Shown: positions 20,092 to 29,687, counted from the stretch's first letter. The stretch is DNA of 64,000 nt from Qipengyuania citrea (GCF_009828015.1 NZ_WTYG01000002.1:391360-455359); one strand, 5' to 3'. The notes: generated by a model from the letters alone, not told the origin. Made by a program: numbers and translations.

Positions 20092-20995
20092 CCGCTTCCT
20101 CCGCCAACCGCGCATCGAGCCGGGCCTCGGCGGCATCGGCATAGGCGGCGCAGCTCATCCCGCCGGCCAGCGTTCCGCTCGCCGCGCGCGCGACCATCTC
20201 GCTCGCGGAGGGGTGCGGGGTCAGCAGCAGGTCGCAGGCGGTTTCGCGCAGCCGCTGCAATCCGGCGCGGAACGCGGCGACATAGGCGGGATGGTCGGCA
20301 AAGCGGTATCCTTCGCGGCTGATCGCGGAGAGCGAGTCGGCATAGACCACGTCGAGGCAGTCACCCGCCGCGTCGCACGAGCGCCATGTCCAGCTCAGCG
20401 CGCCCGGCGTGTGCCCCGGCGTGGCGATCGCGGTGAGCGTGGCGGTTTCGCTGCGCACCGTCTCGCCGCCGCGGACCAGCACGTCGACAGCCACCGGCGC
20501 CATCGGTTCGTGCAGTCCGTATTGCGGATCTTCGGCAATGCTCAGGCCGCTGCGTAGCGCAGGCGCGGCAGCGGGCGAAGCGACGATATGCGCGCCGCTG
20601 GCTTGCTTGACGCGCGCATGGCCGCCGGTGTGGTCGAAATGTTCGTGGCTGTGCAGCAGGCTGGCGATCTCGTCGGGGCGGAAACCGAGCTTGCCGATGT
20701 TGTCGAGCACCACTTTGGCGCCCGCCTCGGTCCCGCTGTCGATCAGCAGGTGTCCGGCCGGCCCCGCGACGAGGATCGCCGTGATGCCGCAAGTGCCGAC
20801 ATAATAGGTCGAGCCGTGGATGCGGTAGGGCGGGGCGGGCTTGTCCCAATCGTCCCACGGCTCGCAACCGGCAGCCCATTGCTGCGGCGTAACCTGCTCG
20901 GGCGCGGGCAGGTCGGGACGGGACTGGATCGGCGGTGCGCAGCCGGCGAGGCACGCGGCCGCAAGTGCGAGGCCGGCTCCGGTTCTAGCGAACAT
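20084..20995 (-). CDS. subclass B3 metallo-beta-lactamase
   Basis: A 303-aa zinc hydrolase predicted to open beta-lactam rings, including carbapenems in characterised B3 enzymes. The zinc motif HEHFDH (His117, His119, Asp121, His122) gives the B3-type ligand pattern. The later zinc histidines are in TPGHTPGALSW and TPHPSASE. The signal sequence ends in a lipobox-like LAGC (Cys19), so it may be a lipoprotein. B3 enzymes are known from Erythrobacter and Novosphingobium chromosomes. ATG at 20995 overlaps the SDR stop; ATG at 21013 is possible but precedes the signal. It overlaps prmA downstream. Confidence 0.88.
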   Translation of the reverse strand: MFARTGAGLALAAACLAGCAPPIQSRPDLPAPEQVTPQQWAAGCEPWDDWDKPAPPYRIHGSTYYVGTCGITAILVAGPAGHLLIDSGTEAGAKVVLDNIGKLGFRPDEIASLLHSHEHFDHTGGHARVKQASGAHIVASPAAAPALRSGLSIAEDPQYGLHEPMAPVAVDVLVRGGETVRSETATLTAIATPGHTPGALSWTWRSCDAAGDCLDVVYADSLSAISREGYRFADHPAYVAAFRAGLQRLRETACDLLLTPHPSASEMVARAASGTLAGGMSCAAYADAAEARLDARLAEEADG

Positions 20996-21695
20996 AGCTG
21001 GCGCCGTTCGCATCGAGCGTGGCGCCGGTCATGCTGGCAGGTGCATCGAGCGCGCAGAACGCGATCAGCGTCGCGATTTCTTCGGGTTCGGCGACGCGGC
21101 CCAGCGGGATATCCGCCAGCAGGCCGGGTCCGCCGCGGCTTTCGAGGTAATCGCCCGCCATCGCGGTGTCGGTGAAGCCGGGGGTTATCGCGAAGCTGAG
21201 AATGCCTTCGCCGGCATAGGCGCGGGCGATGGTCTTGTGCATCGCCAGCATCCCGCCCTTGGCCGCGGCATAATGCCAGTGTGCCGGCGAATCGCCGCGG
21301 TGGCCCGCCCGGCTGGCGACATGGACAATGCGGCCCACAACGCCGCGTTCCTGCCAGTGGCGCACGGCGAAGCGGCTGAGCTGCGCGGCGGCGGTGAGAT
21401 TGATCCGGAGCGTGTCTTCCCAGGCATCGAGCCAGGCGATGTCCGACCGGTCGAGCGGGCTGGGATCGAACAGGCCGGCGTTGTTGACCAGCACGTCGAT
21501 GCTGCCGCCGGCGCGCGCCAGCGCGGTTTGCCACAATTCCTGCGGCGCGCCCGGTTCGCAGAAATCGGCGGCGACCATATCGGCCGAATCGGCCTTGGTG
21601 GCCTGGCCGACCACGCGCGCACCGCGCGCCTCCAGCGCCCGTTTGGCGGCGGCGCCGATCCCGCGGCTTGCGCCGGTAAGTAGAATGCATGTCAT
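20985..21695 (-). CDS. short-chain dehydrogenase/reductase
   Basis: A 236-aa SDR with TGASRGIG near the N-terminus (about residue 7), NNAGLF, Ser in HVASRAG and the catalytic YAAAK. A C-terminal MTGATLDANGASYV segment is typical of the 3-oxoacyl-ACP reductase-like branch. ATG at 21695 gives the usual short N-terminus. First gene of the SDR-metallo-beta-lactamase-prmA-TIGR02117 operon, and divergent from sdhC over 109 bases. Substrate unknown. Confidence 0.87.
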   Translation of the reverse strand: MTCILLTGASRGIGAAAKRALEARGARVVGQATKADSADMVAADFCEPGAPQELWQTALARAGGSIDVLVNNAGLFDPSPLDRSDIAWLDAWEDTLRINLTAAAQLSRFAVRHWQERGVVGRIVHVASRAGHRGDSPAHWHYAAAKGGMLAMHKTIARAYAGEGILSFAITPGFTDTAMAGDYLESRGGPGLLADIPLGRVAEPEEIATLIAFCALDAPASMTGATLDANGASYVR

Positions 21696-21804
21696 GCAAA
21701 CCCTATTCGAAAAAATTGCGCATCTTGTCGAGGCCCCCCGCCTTGTCACGCACGATCACATCGCTAAGGGAGGCGTTCCAAATTGTTTCTATCGGAAGAT
21801 CACC

Positions 21805-22185
21805 ATGGCCAACCGCCCGATGGCGCCGCACTTGCAAGTCTGGAAATGGGGTCCGCACATGGCGGTCTCGATCCTGCACCGTATCACCGGCGACGGGATG
21901 GCACTGGTCGGTCTGGGCGTGCTGCTGTGGTGGCTGGGCGCGATGGCCGCGGGGCCGGGCGCGTATGAAACCTTCGCCACCATCATGGGATCGCCGCTGG
22001 GCATGGTCGTGCTGGTCGGGCTCTCGTGGGCCTTTTTCACCCACATGATGAGCGGCCTGCGCCACTTCGTGCTCGACATCGGTGCCGGTTACGAGCTTGA
22101 AACCAACAAGACCTGGTCGATCCTCGCGCCGCTGATCGGCATTCTTCTCACTGCGGGCTTCTGGGCCCTCATCCTGCTTCGCTAA
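21805..22185 (+). CDS. sdhC: succinate dehydrogenase cytochrome b556 subunit
   Basis: A 126-aa membrane anchor of respiratory complex II. It has three hydrophobic segments (GMALVGLGVLLWWLGAM, MVVLVGLSWAFFTHMM, SILAPLIGILLTAGFWALI). The SdhC signatures RPMAPHLQVW, SILHRITG and HMMSGLRHFVLD are present, the last with the haem-ligand His. ATG at 21805 follows CGGAAG. The sdhD start is 10 bases beyond its stop. Confidence 0.94.
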   Translation: MANRPMAPHLQVWKWGPHMAVSILHRITGDGMALVGLGVLLWWLGAMAAGPGAYETFATIMGSPLGMVVLVGLSWAFFTHMMSGLRHFVLDIGAGYELETNKTWSILAPLIGILLTAGFWALILLR

Positions 22186-22195
22186 GGGCTACATC

Positions 22196-22582
22196 ATGGG
22201 TAACGGAACCTCGATCGGACGCGTGCGCGGGCTCGGCTCGGCGCATGAAGGCGCGCATCACTGGCTGGTGCAGCGCTTCACCGCCATCGGCAATCTGGCG
22301 CTGATGCTGTTCCTTGCGTTCAGCCTCGCGCTCTTGCCCGACTATTCCTACGGCACGGTTGCGGGCTGGGCGGCGCAGACGCTGCCGGCCACCGCGCTGG
22401 CACTGCTCATCATTTCCGTCTTCTGGCACGCACGCCTCGGCCTGCAGGTGCTGATCGAAGACTATGTCCACGACGCCGGGACCAAGTTCGGCGTCATCGC
22501 CCTTCTCAACCTTGCAACCATCGGCGGCGGCGCCTTCGGTCTCGTATCGATTGCCCGCCTCGCCCTTGGAGGAGCCGCCTGA
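22196..22582 (+). CDS. sdhD: succinate dehydrogenase hydrophobic membrane anchor subunit
   Basis: A 128-aa second membrane anchor of complex II with three predicted helices ([52 protein letters not shown]). [11 protein letters not shown] and [17 protein letters not shown] match the family, including the quinone/haem-region His and the EDY signature. Its TGA overlaps the sdhA ATG (ATGA), implying translational coupling. Confidence 0.93.
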   Translation: MGNGTSIGRVRGLGSAHEGAHHWLVQRFTAIGNLALMLFLAFSLALLPDYSYGTVAGWAAQTLPATALALLIISVFWHARLGLQVLIEDYVHDAGTKFGVIALLNLATIGGGAFGLVSIARLALGGAA

Positions 22583-24426
22583 TGGCCCGTACCGAAACCT
22601 TCAGCATCAATGGCCGCGAGTACCCGATCACCGACCACACCTATGACGTGGTCGTCGTCGGCGCCGGCGGCTCGGGCCTGCGGGCCACGATGGGCGCCGC
22701 CGAAAGCGGCCTCAAGACCGCCAACATCACCAAGGTCTTCCCGACCCGTTCGCATACCGTCGCCGCGCAGGGCGGGATCGCCGCCAGCCTCGGCAACAAC
22801 ACGCCCGACCACTGGTCGTGGCACATGTACGATACCGTCAAGGGGTCGGACTGGCTGGGCGACCAGGACGCGATCGAATATCTGGTGCGCGAAGCGCCGC
22901 AGGCGGTTTACGAGCTGGAGCACGCCGGCGTGCCCTTCAGCCGCAATGACGACGGCACGATCTACCAGCGCCCGTTCGGTGGGCACATGCAGAACATGGG
23001 CGAAGGCCCGCCGGTGCAGCGCACCTGCGCCGCCGCCGACCGGACCGGTCACGCCATGCTCCACGCGCTCTACCAGCAGAGCCTGAAATACGCCGCGGAC
23101 TTCTTCATCGAATATTTCGCGCTCGACCTGATCATGAAGGACGGCGCGAACGGCGAGAAGGAATGCGTCGGCGTGATCGCCATGTGCCTCGACGACGGCA
23201 CGATCCACCGCTTCCGTTCGAAGGCGGTGGTGCTGGCAACTGGCGGCTATGGCCGTTGCTATTTCACCGCGACCAGCGCGCATACCTGCACCGGCGACGG
23301 GGGCGGCATGGTGCTGCGCGCAGGCCTGCCGATGCAGGACATGGAATTCGTCCAGTTCCACCCCACCGGCATCTACGGCGCGGGCGTGCTCATTACCGAA
23401 GGCGCACGCGGCGAAGGCGGCTACCTCACCAATTCCGAGGGCGAGCGCTTCATGGAGCGCTATGCGCCCAGCGCAAAGGATCTCGCGAGCCGCGACGTCG
23501 TCAGCCGCTCGATGGCGCTGGAAATGCGCGAAGGCCGCGGTGTGGGCCCGGAGAAGGACCACATCTACCTCCATCTCGACCACATCGATCCGACCGTGCT
23601 CGGCCAGCGCCTGCCGGGGATCACCGAAAGCGGCAAGATCTTCGCCGGGGTCGACCTGACCCGCGAACCGCTGCCCGTCACCCCGACGGTGCATTACAAC
23701 ATGGGCGGCATCCCCTGTAACTATCACGGCGAAGTGATGGCGGGCGATAAGAACGATCCCGAAAAGATCGTCCCCGGCCTGTTCGCGGTGGGCGAAGCCG
23801 CCTGCGTTTCGGTCCACGGCGCGAACCGCCTCGGTTCGAACTCGCTGATCGACCTTGTGGTGTTCGGCCGCGCGACCGGCCACCGCCTCAAGGAACTGAT
23901 CAAGCCGGGCACCAGCCATGACGAACTGCCCAAGGACAGCGCCGAACTGTCGCTCGGCCGGCTCGACCATTTCCGCTATGCCGATGGCGGCACGCCGACC
24001 GCGACGCTGCGCGCGGACATGCAGAAGACCATGACCCGCCATGCCGCGGTGTTCCGCGACAGCAAGCTGATGGCCGAGGGCGTGGAAAACCTGAAGCAGA
24101 TCAACAAGCGGATGGAGGACGTGAAAGTCCACGACCGGTCGCTAATCTGGAACAGCGATCTGATCGAGACGCTCGAGCTCGACAATCTGATGGCGCAGGC
24201 CAATGTCACCATGGCTTCGGCGGAAAACCGCAAGGAAAGCCGCGGCGCGCATGCGCATGAGGATTTCCCCGACCGCAACGACGCCGAATGGATGAAGCAC
24301 ACCATCGCCTGGTTCGAGGGCTGGGGCGGCAACGGCGGCGGGGTGAAGATCGACTACCGCCCGGTCCACGAATACACGCTGACCGACGATGTGAAGTACA
24401 TCGAGCCGAAGAAGCGGGTTTACTGA
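22582..24426 (+). CDS. sdhA: succinate dehydrogenase flavoprotein subunit
   Basis: A 614-aa catalytic subunit oxidising succinate to fumarate. The Rossmann FAD motif [12 protein letters not shown] is near the N-terminus. The flavinylation His is in [13 protein letters not shown], the catalytic Arg region in TEGARGEGG, and [11 protein letters not shown] is conserved. Length is normal (about 600). Its stop overlaps the start of the downstream peptidase gene. The partner iron-sulphur gene sdhB is not in the window. Confidence 0.97.
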   Translation: MARTETFSINGREYPITDHTYDVVVVGAGGSGLRATMGAAESGLKTANITKVFPTRSHTVAAQGGIAASLGNNTPDHWSWHMYDTVKGSDWLGDQDAIEYLVREAPQAVYELEHAGVPFSRNDDGTIYQRPFGGHMQNMGEGPPVQRTCAAADRTGHAMLHALYQQSLKYAADFFIEYFALDLIMKDGANGEKECVGVIAMCLDDGTIHRFRSKAVVLATGGYGRCYFTATSAHTCTGDGGGMVLRAGLPMQDMEFVQFHPTGIYGAGVLITEGARGEGGYLTNSEGERFMERYAPSAKDLASRDVVSRSMALEMREGRGVGPEKDHIYLHLDHIDPTVLGQRLPGITESGKIFAGVDLTREPLPVTPTVHYNMGGIPCNYHGEVMAGDKNDPEKIVPGLFAVGEAACVSVHGANRLGSNSLIDLVVFGRATGHRLKELIKPGTSHDELPKDSAELSLGRLDHFRYADGGTPTATLRADMQKTMTRHAAVFRDSKLMAEGVENLKQINKRMEDVKVHDRSLIWNSDLIETLELDNLMAQANVTMASAENRKESRGAHAHEDFPDRNDAEWMKHTIAWFEGWGGNGGGVKIDYRPVHEYTLTDDVKYIEPKKRVY

Positions 24427-25739
24427 TGCGGGCGGGGGCGCTCGGCTTCGTCGCGGGTCTCGCGGCGCTGCTTGCCGCCCCCGTCTCCGCGCAGCTCAGC
24501 GATGCAGAAGAGGTCATGGTCGAAACCGTCGCGGACGGGTTCGAGGATGACGTCGCGCTGCTCGAGCGGATCACGCTGATCAATTCGGGTTCGCACAACC
24601 ATGCGGGCGTGAAGGCAGTGGCCGAGGTGCTGGCGCCCGAATTCGCGGCGCTCGGCTTTGACGTCGAATGGATCGACCAGTCGGCGCAGGGGCGCGCAGG
24701 CCACCTGTTCGCGCGGCACGAGGGCGTGCCGGGCACCACGAAGATGCTGCTGATCGGTCATCTCGACACGGTGTTCGAACCCGGTTCGCCCTTCACCGGC
24801 TTCGTCCGCGAGGGCGACCGTGCGGTCGGGCCGGGCGTGGTCGACGACAAGGGCGGCATCGTGGTGATCCTTGCCGCGCTGCGTGCCATGCAGGCGGCGG
24901 GCACGCTCGAGGGCGCGAACATCGTCGTCGCGCTGACCGGCGACGAGGAAGATGCGGGCGAACCGCTGGAAGCCGCGCGCCGCGACCTGGTCGAGGCGGG
25001 CAAATGGGCCGATGTCGCGCTGGGTTATGAAGGACTCTCGGTGCTGGACGGCAAGGACGCAGGCGTGATCGCGCGGCGCTCGTCGGGTAGCTGGACGCTG
25101 ACCACGCGCGCGGGCAGCGGGCACAGCTCGGGTATCTTTTCCGACCATGCGGGCTATGGCGCGATCTATGAAATGGCGCGCATCCTCGATGCCTTCCGGC
25201 GCGAATTGCCCGAGGAAAACCTCACCTACAACGTGGGCTTCATGGCGGGCGGAACCCCCGCCGAGCTGGGCGAGGACGGCCTTTCCGCCACCACCAGCGG
25301 CAAGACCAACATCATCCCTTCGCACGCCATTGCCCGCGGCGATCTGCGCGCGCTGACGGGTGAACAGAACGAGCGGGTTGCCGGGAAGATGCGCGCCATC
25401 GTCGCGCAGCACCTGCCGGGGACCGAGGCGACCATCGCGATCGAGTTCCGCTATCCGCCGATGGCGCCGACCGCGGGCAATGCCGCGCTGCTCGACCGGC
25501 TCAATGCGATCAACGCCGATCTCGGGCGCGAGGCGATGCAGCCCTATCCCCCGTCGCGCCGCGGGGCAGCCGATATCAGCTTCGTTGCGCCCTATACGGT
25601 CGGTCTTGCGGGCATGGGCCCCGCGGGCAGCGGCAGCCATGCGGAGGGCGAGTCGATCGACCTCCGCTCGATCGTGCGGCAGGCCCAGCGTTCGGCGATC
25701 CTGATCAGCCGGCTCGCCCGCGAACCGTCGCCGCAATAG
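24426..25739 (+). CDS. exported M20 family metallopeptidase
   Basis: A 437-aa zinc peptidase of the M20 (carboxypeptidase G2/ArgE-type) family with a cleavable signal peptide (GLAALLAAPVSAQ). Metal/catalytic motifs are GHLDTVF, VVDDKGG, the Glu pair in GDEEDAG, and the C-terminal GSHAEGE. It probably acts in the periplasm on peptides or acylated amino acids. Its ATG overlaps the sdhA stop (ATGA), the position where sdhB is usually found, so it is expressed with complex II genes for no obvious metabolic reason. Confidence 0.85.
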   Translation: MRAGALGFVAGLAALLAAPVSAQLSDAEEVMVETVADGFEDDVALLERITLINSGSHNHAGVKAVAEVLAPEFAALGFDVEWIDQSAQGRAGHLFARHEGVPGTTKMLLIGHLDTVFEPGSPFTGFVREGDRAVGPGVVDDKGGIVVILAALRAMQAAGTLEGANIVVALTGDEEDAGEPLEAARRDLVEAGKWADVALGYEGLSVLDGKDAGVIARRSSGSWTLTTRAGSGHSSGIFSDHAGYGAIYEMARILDAFRRELPEENLTYNVGFMAGGTPAELGEDGLSATTSGKTNIIPSHAIARGDLRALTGEQNERVAGKMRAIVAQHLPGTEATIAIEFRYPPMAPTAGNAALLDRLNAINADLGREAMQPYPPSRRGAADISFVAPYTVGLAGMGPAGSGSHAEGESIDLRSIVRQAQRSAILISRLAREPSPQ

Positions 25740-25745
25740 CCGCGG

Positions 25746-26402
25746 TCATTCCGCGGGTGCTGCGGCGCTCTCCACCCGGCGCATTTCGACGATCTCGACG
25801 GGCTCGGCCAGCAATTGGCCCTTCATCCAGCCTTCGCCCTTGTCGGGATCGATCGGCGCGGCATGGATCGCATGGACCACTTCCATCCCGTCCACCACAT
25901 AACCGAACACCGCAAAGCCCAGCTGCAGGTTCGGGTCGCTCGAGACGGGATTGGCATCGAGCCCGGTCTGGTCCTTGATCATGATCGAGAAATCGCCCGT
26001 CGCGCTGCCCGGCTCGTAGCGTGCCATCGACAGCGCGCCGTCGGTATGGCTGAGCCCGGTTTCGGTCGTCGGTTCATGCGCGATCGGGTCGCGCACGCGG
26101 TCGGGGTGCATCTGCGTACCGCCCTGCAGCAGGCCGTTGGGCGGTTCGCCCCAATCGAGATGCATCGCGCGGTAGAATTTCGTCCCGTCGAACCGGTCCT
26201 CGTCGACATAGCGCAGGAAATTGCCCGCGGTGATCGGCGCGCGTTCGGTCTCCAGCTCAACCGTGATGTCGCCCATGGTCGTCTCGATCACGACGCGCTG
26301 CGTGGCGTAGTCGCGCGGGGGCGGGGCGGGCGGATCGTCCTGCGCGGCCAGCGGACTGGCCAGGACAGCGAACGAGGCGAGCAGGGGAAGAAACCGGGTC
26401 AT
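25746..26402 (-). CDS. periplasmic cyclophilin-type peptidylprolyl isomerase
   Basis: A 218-aa PPIase with a signal peptide (LLASFAVLASPLAAQ) and a cyclophilin fold from residue about 35: VVIETTMGDITVELE, FDGTKFYRAM, GGTQMHPD, FSIMIKDQ and FAVFGYVVDGMEVV. These residues correspond to the usual Arg/Phe/Gln active-site positions, though spacing is that of the divergent short-loop group. It likely helps fold exported proteins. It is convergent with the M20 gene and divergent from the BlaI-like gene. Confidence 0.88.
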   Translation of the reverse strand: MTRFLPLLASFAVLASPLAAQDDPPAPPPRDYATQRVVIETTMGDITVELETERAPITAGNFLRYVDEDRFDGTKFYRAMHLDWGEPPNGLLQGGTQMHPDRVRDPIAHEPTTETGLSHTDGALSMARYEPGSATGDFSIMIKDQTGLDANPVSSDPNLQLGFAVFGYVVDGMEVVHAIHAAPIDPDKGEGWMKGQLLAEPVEIVEMRRVESAAAPAE

Positions 26403-26472
26403 CGGTCAAGAGTGATATGTCGTTGGTCGAGAAGCAAGCGCGTTTGCCCGATATTGATCCATGGCGCAGGTT

Positions 26473-26498
26473 TACAATCGTAGTCATTGCGGCTACAG
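26473..26498. promoter_or_regulatory. candidate promoter/operator upstream of the BlaI-like gene
   Basis: A TACAAT element (26473-26478) resembling a -10 box overlaps the inverted repeat GTAG-N9-CTAC (26480-26496). BlaI-family repressors bind GTAG/CTAC-type dyads, so autoregulation of the pair is plausible. No clear -35 is seen at standard spacing. It lies about 45 bases before the ATG at 26541. Confidence 0.3.
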
Positions 26499-26540
26499 AC
26501 GTAATCGTCACACCATGCGTGGCGGAACGAGGAGGCGGGA

Positions 26541-26930
26541 ATGGCCAAGCGCAGCAACGGGCCGGGCGAACGGATCAGCGAAGCGGAGCATGCCATCATG
26601 GAAGTGCTGTGGGATCGCAACCCAATCTCCGCCGCCGAGGTCTGCGACGCGATCTGTGCCGAGCGCGACTGGTCGATCCCGACGGTCAAGACGCTGCTCA
26701 GCCGGCTGGTCCAGAAGCAGGCCGTGGGTACCGAGCCCGAGGGTCGCAAGTTCCTCTACCGCCCGCTGATCGCACGGTCGGACTATGTCGGCGGGGAAAG
26801 CCGCCGGCTGGTCGACCGGCTGTTCGGCGGCCGCGCCGCCCCGCTGTTCGCGCAGCTCGCCGAAAGCGAGGCGCTGACCGATGACGACCTGTCCGAAATC
26901 GAGGCGCTCTTGAGGGAGATGCGCAAATGA
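26541..26930 (+). CDS. BlaI/MecI/CopY family transcriptional repressor
   Basis: A 129-aa winged-helix repressor. ISEAEHAIMEVLWDRNPISA, TVKTLLSRLVQKQAVG and the wing EGRKFLYRPL are the BlaI DNA-binding signatures; the C-terminal 45 residues would dimerise and carry the cleavage region. AGGAGG lies 11 bases before the ATG. It overlaps the M56 peptidase gene by four bases (ATGA), the normal BlaI-BlaR1 arrangement. Target genes are unknown; nearby beta-lactamase-like genes are candidates. Confidence 0.92.
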   Translation: MAKRSNGPGERISEAEHAIMEVLWDRNPISAAEVCDAICAERDWSIPTVKTLLSRLVQKQAVGTEPEGRKFLYRPLIARSDYVGGESRRLVDRLFGGRAAPLFAQLAESEALTDDDLSEIEALLREMRK

Positions 26931-28678
26931 CCGAACTGCTTCGCCAGTATTGGCACTGGTTCCTGTTCGACACGCTGGTGTGGACGGGTGCCCTGATCGT
27001 CCTGGCGCTGCTGCTGCGACGCCCGGTGGCGCGGCACCTGGGGGCGGGGGCTGCCTATGCGCTGTGGTTCCTGCCGCTGGCGCGCTTGCTGTTCCCGCCG
27101 GTTACGCTGCCGTCCTGGATGCAGCCGCTGTCGTCCACTACCCCGCCGCCCGCGCCCGAGCTGGCGCTGTTCCCCGCCGCTGCCGGGGGTTTCGGCGATG
27201 GCGCACTCGTAGCGCCGGTATCGCCCGTGCCGATGGATGCGCCGGTCGACCTGCTGACCCCGCTGCTGATCCTGTGGCTCGCCGGGGCCGCGATCTTCAT
27301 GACGCGGCGGTTCTGGCTCTATGGCCAGCTGCGCCGCGAACTCCTCGAAGAGGCGCGTCCGGTGGGCGAGGTGGGCGCCATCCGCCTGATCGAAACCCCG
27401 GCGATTTCGGGACCGATGGCATTCGGCGTCTTCGACAAGGTCGTCGCGCTGCCCGATGGTTTCATGGCCAGCCGCGAGCGCCTGGTCCGCGACCTCGCGA
27501 TCGCGCATGAGCTGGCGCATCACCGCGGCCACGACATCCTCGTCAACGTCCTCGTCCAGCCGCTGTTCGCACTCCACTGGTTCAATCCGCTGGGGTGGAT
27601 GGGCTGGTCGGCCATGCGCCGCGACCAGGAGGCGGCCTGCGACGCCCGCGTGGTGGCCAGCCGCAGCCGCGACGAGCGCGCCGCCTATGCCGCGATCATC
27701 GCCGATTTCGCCCGCCGCCCGCAAATCGCGCCGCGCCCCGCACTGGCGGCGCCGATGGCCTGCCCCGTGCTGGGGGACAAGTCGATCATCCACCGGCTGC
27801 GCAGCCTGCCGATGACCGACCATTCGCGCCGCCGCCGACTTGCCGCGCGCGGCGTGGTCGCCGCTGCGCTGCTCGCGCTGCCGATGACCGCGAGCATCGG
27901 GTATGCCGAGACGGTGACGGCCCCGGAGGAACGGGCATCCACGCCTATGCCGCCCGCTGCGCCGCAGCCGCCTGCGGCTGTCGCGCCGCCTGCGGCGGAC
28001 TGGGCTCCGCCGCCGCCGCCCGAACCTGTCGCTCCGCCACCTGCGCCGCAAAGCAAGCGCGAATTCGTCGCGGCGCTGGAGCGCACGATCGAGCGCGAGT
28101 TCGAAAGCGCCGAACGCGATCTGGAACGCGCCGAGCGCGAGCTCGAACGGGCCCGCCAGACCATGGCCAGCGTCGAGCGCAATCCCGAGCGGCATGCGCG
28201 CTGGAACGGCAAGGTCTGGGACGACATGAACGACAAGGAACGGCGCGCGTTCAAACGCGAAATGGCCGAACTGCGCGAGACGCTGGCGGAGGACGGCAGG
28301 CTGGCCCGCGAGACCGAGCGGAAGTCTGCGCTCAAAGTAACGGACAAGGCCGAAGCGCGCCGCGAGGTGAAGATCGCGATGGCCGAGGCCCAGGCCGACG
28401 CCGCGCAGATGAGCGCCGAAGCGGTTGCCGTTCGCGCAGTGGCGAATGCGCCGCAGGTCGTGATGAAGTGCCTCGACAAGAACAGCCCCGTGACCACCAA
28501 GGTCGACAGCGCGGGCCGCGTGACGATGTATGTCTGCGAAAGTTACGGGCAGAAATTGGCGCTTACGACGCTGAAGAGCGTTCGCAAGGCCATCGCCGCT
28601 GATCGCAGTATGTCCGCGGCGGACCGGGCCGAGGCGCTCGGCGAAATCGACGCCGAACTCGCCGAATTGACGCGCTGA
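26927..28678 (+). CDS. M56 (BlaR1-like) membrane metallopeptidase without a penicillin sensor
   Basis: A 583-aa integral membrane zinc protease. Hydrophobic helices lie at about 15-35, 40-60, 105-125 and 300-320. The gluzincin motif is HELAHH at about residue 190, with the third ligand in RDQEAACDARV. The C-terminus carries no SxxK/KTG penicillin-binding domain as in BlaR1. It has a Pro/Ala-rich linker (about 335-380) and a long Glu/Arg-rich coiled coil (about 385-515) with a small Cys-containing end domain. The inducing signal is therefore probably not a covalently bound beta-lactam. It should cleave the BlaI partner. Confidence 0.87.
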   Translation: MTELLRQYWHWFLFDTLVWTGALIVLALLLRRPVARHLGAGAAYALWFLPLARLLFPPVTLPSWMQPLSSTTPPPAPELALFPAAAGGFGDGALVAPVSPVPMDAPVDLLTPLLILWLAGAAIFMTRRFWLYGQLRRELLEEARPVGEVGAIRLIETPAISGPMAFGVFDKVVALPDGFMASRERLVRDLAIAHELAHHRGHDILVNVLVQPLFALHWFNPLGWMGWSAMRRDQEAACDARVVASRSRDERAAYAAIIADFARRPQIAPRPALAAPMACPVLGDKSIIHRLRSLPMTDHSRRRRLAARGVVAAALLALPMTASIGYAETVTAPEERASTPMPPAAPQPPAAVAPPAADWAPPPPPEPVAPPPAPQSKREFVAALERTIEREFESAERDLERAERELERARQTMASVERNPERHARWNGKVWDDMNDKERRAFKREMAELRETLAEDGRLARETERKSALKVTDKAEARREVKIAMAEAQADAAQMSAEAVAVRAVANAPQVVMKCLDKNSPVTTKVDSAGRVTMYVCESYGQKLALTTLKSVRKAIAADRSMSAADRAEALGEIDAELAELTR

Positions 28679-28744
28679 TCAGCCACCGCGTGACGGGGAG
28701 GACGCGGCCGATGCGCCGCGCCTGCCCGCCTCGACAGCGCTTGA

Positions 28745-29599
28745 TCAGCCGATATTGGTGATCCGGTCGCAGGCGCGGTCATCGCCCTGCAGGCCCAGCC
28801 GCAGGGCATCGCTGCGCTGCTGCGAGGTGCCATGCGTGAAGTTCTCCGACGAGACCCGTCCGCCCGTCAGCCGGTCGTCGCCGATCGCGGCGGCAGCGTT
28901 CATGCCTTCCTCGATATCGCCCGGCTCGATCAGATTGCGGTTCTTGCCCGCCCAGACCCCGGCATAGCAATCCGCCTGCAATTCCATCAGCACCTGCAGC
29001 TGGTTCGCCCGGCTCGGGTTCTGCTGCTGCGCGCTGCGGATCTGTCCCGAAATGCCGGTGATCGTCTGGATATGGTGGCCATATTCATGAGCCAGCACGT
29101 AATAACGCGCAAAATCGCCGCCCGCGCCGAGCTGGCGTTCGAGCGTGTCGTAGAAGCTGGTGTCGATGTAGATCGTCTGGTCGGCAGGGCAGTAGAACGG
29201 CCCCATCGCCGACGTGCCGTTGCCGCAGCCGGTGCGGACCCCGCCGCCGCCGTAAAGGTCTAGCGTGGGCTGCTGGAACTGGTCGCCGTAGCCCTGCGCG
29301 TCGAAGGTCGCCGCCCAGGTCTGGTTGAGCGATTGCAGCCCGTTGCAGGCTTCCAGCGCATATTCGCTGCTGGTGCACACTTCCTGTTCGTCGGTGTTGG
29401 CCGGGCCTGCCTGCTGCTGGCCCTGCTGCACGCCCTCGACCATGCCCGCGGTCTGCATCGGGTCGAGCCCGAAGACGAAATAGCCGATCGCCGCGATCAC
29501 AATCGTGCCGCAGCCGATCCCGCCCGCCTTGCCGCCGGGGACACCGCCGCCGCTCGATCGTACGTTGATATTGTTGGTGTTGAACGGATTGAGCCGCAT
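28745..29599 (-). CDS. neutral zinc metallopeptidase (YpfJ family)
   Basis: A 284-aa membrane-anchored metallopeptidase. One transmembrane helix (IGCGTIVIAAIGYFVFGL) precedes a periplasmic zincin domain with HEYGHH at about residue 170 and the downstream ELQADCYAG ligand motif. GPFYCPADQTIYID is also conserved in the family. The opening MRLNPF and the GGGG linker are typical. Substrate unknown. It is convergent with the BlaR1-like gene and divergent from the 3-hydroxybutyrate dehydrogenase gene. Confidence 0.92.
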   Translation of the reverse strand: MRLNPFNTNNINVRSSGGGVPGGKAGGIGCGTIVIAAIGYFVFGLDPMQTAGMVEGVQQGQQQAGPANTDEQEVCTSSEYALEACNGLQSLNQTWAATFDAQGYGDQFQQPTLDLYGGGGVRTGCGNGTSAMGPFYCPADQTIYIDTSFYDTLERQLGAGGDFARYYVLAHEYGHHIQTITGISGQIRSAQQQNPSRANQLQVLMELQADCYAGVWAGKNRNLIEPGDIEEGMNAAAAIGDDRLTGGRVSSENFTHGTSQQRSDALRLGLQGDDRACDRITNIG

Positions 29600-29687
29600 G
29601 TCTTCCCCCGGTGTCTGGCCGCTTTACAGCCGCTGGTATGTGCGCGATGGCCGCAATGAACAGTTTCTACAACGCCCGGAGGCCCAA

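Noticed and set aside
26473-26498. Classical beta-lactam-inducible bla operon
   Set aside because: The M56 partner lacks the penicillin-binding sensor and no beta-lactamase gene is in the same operon, so it is described only as BlaI/BlaR1-like.
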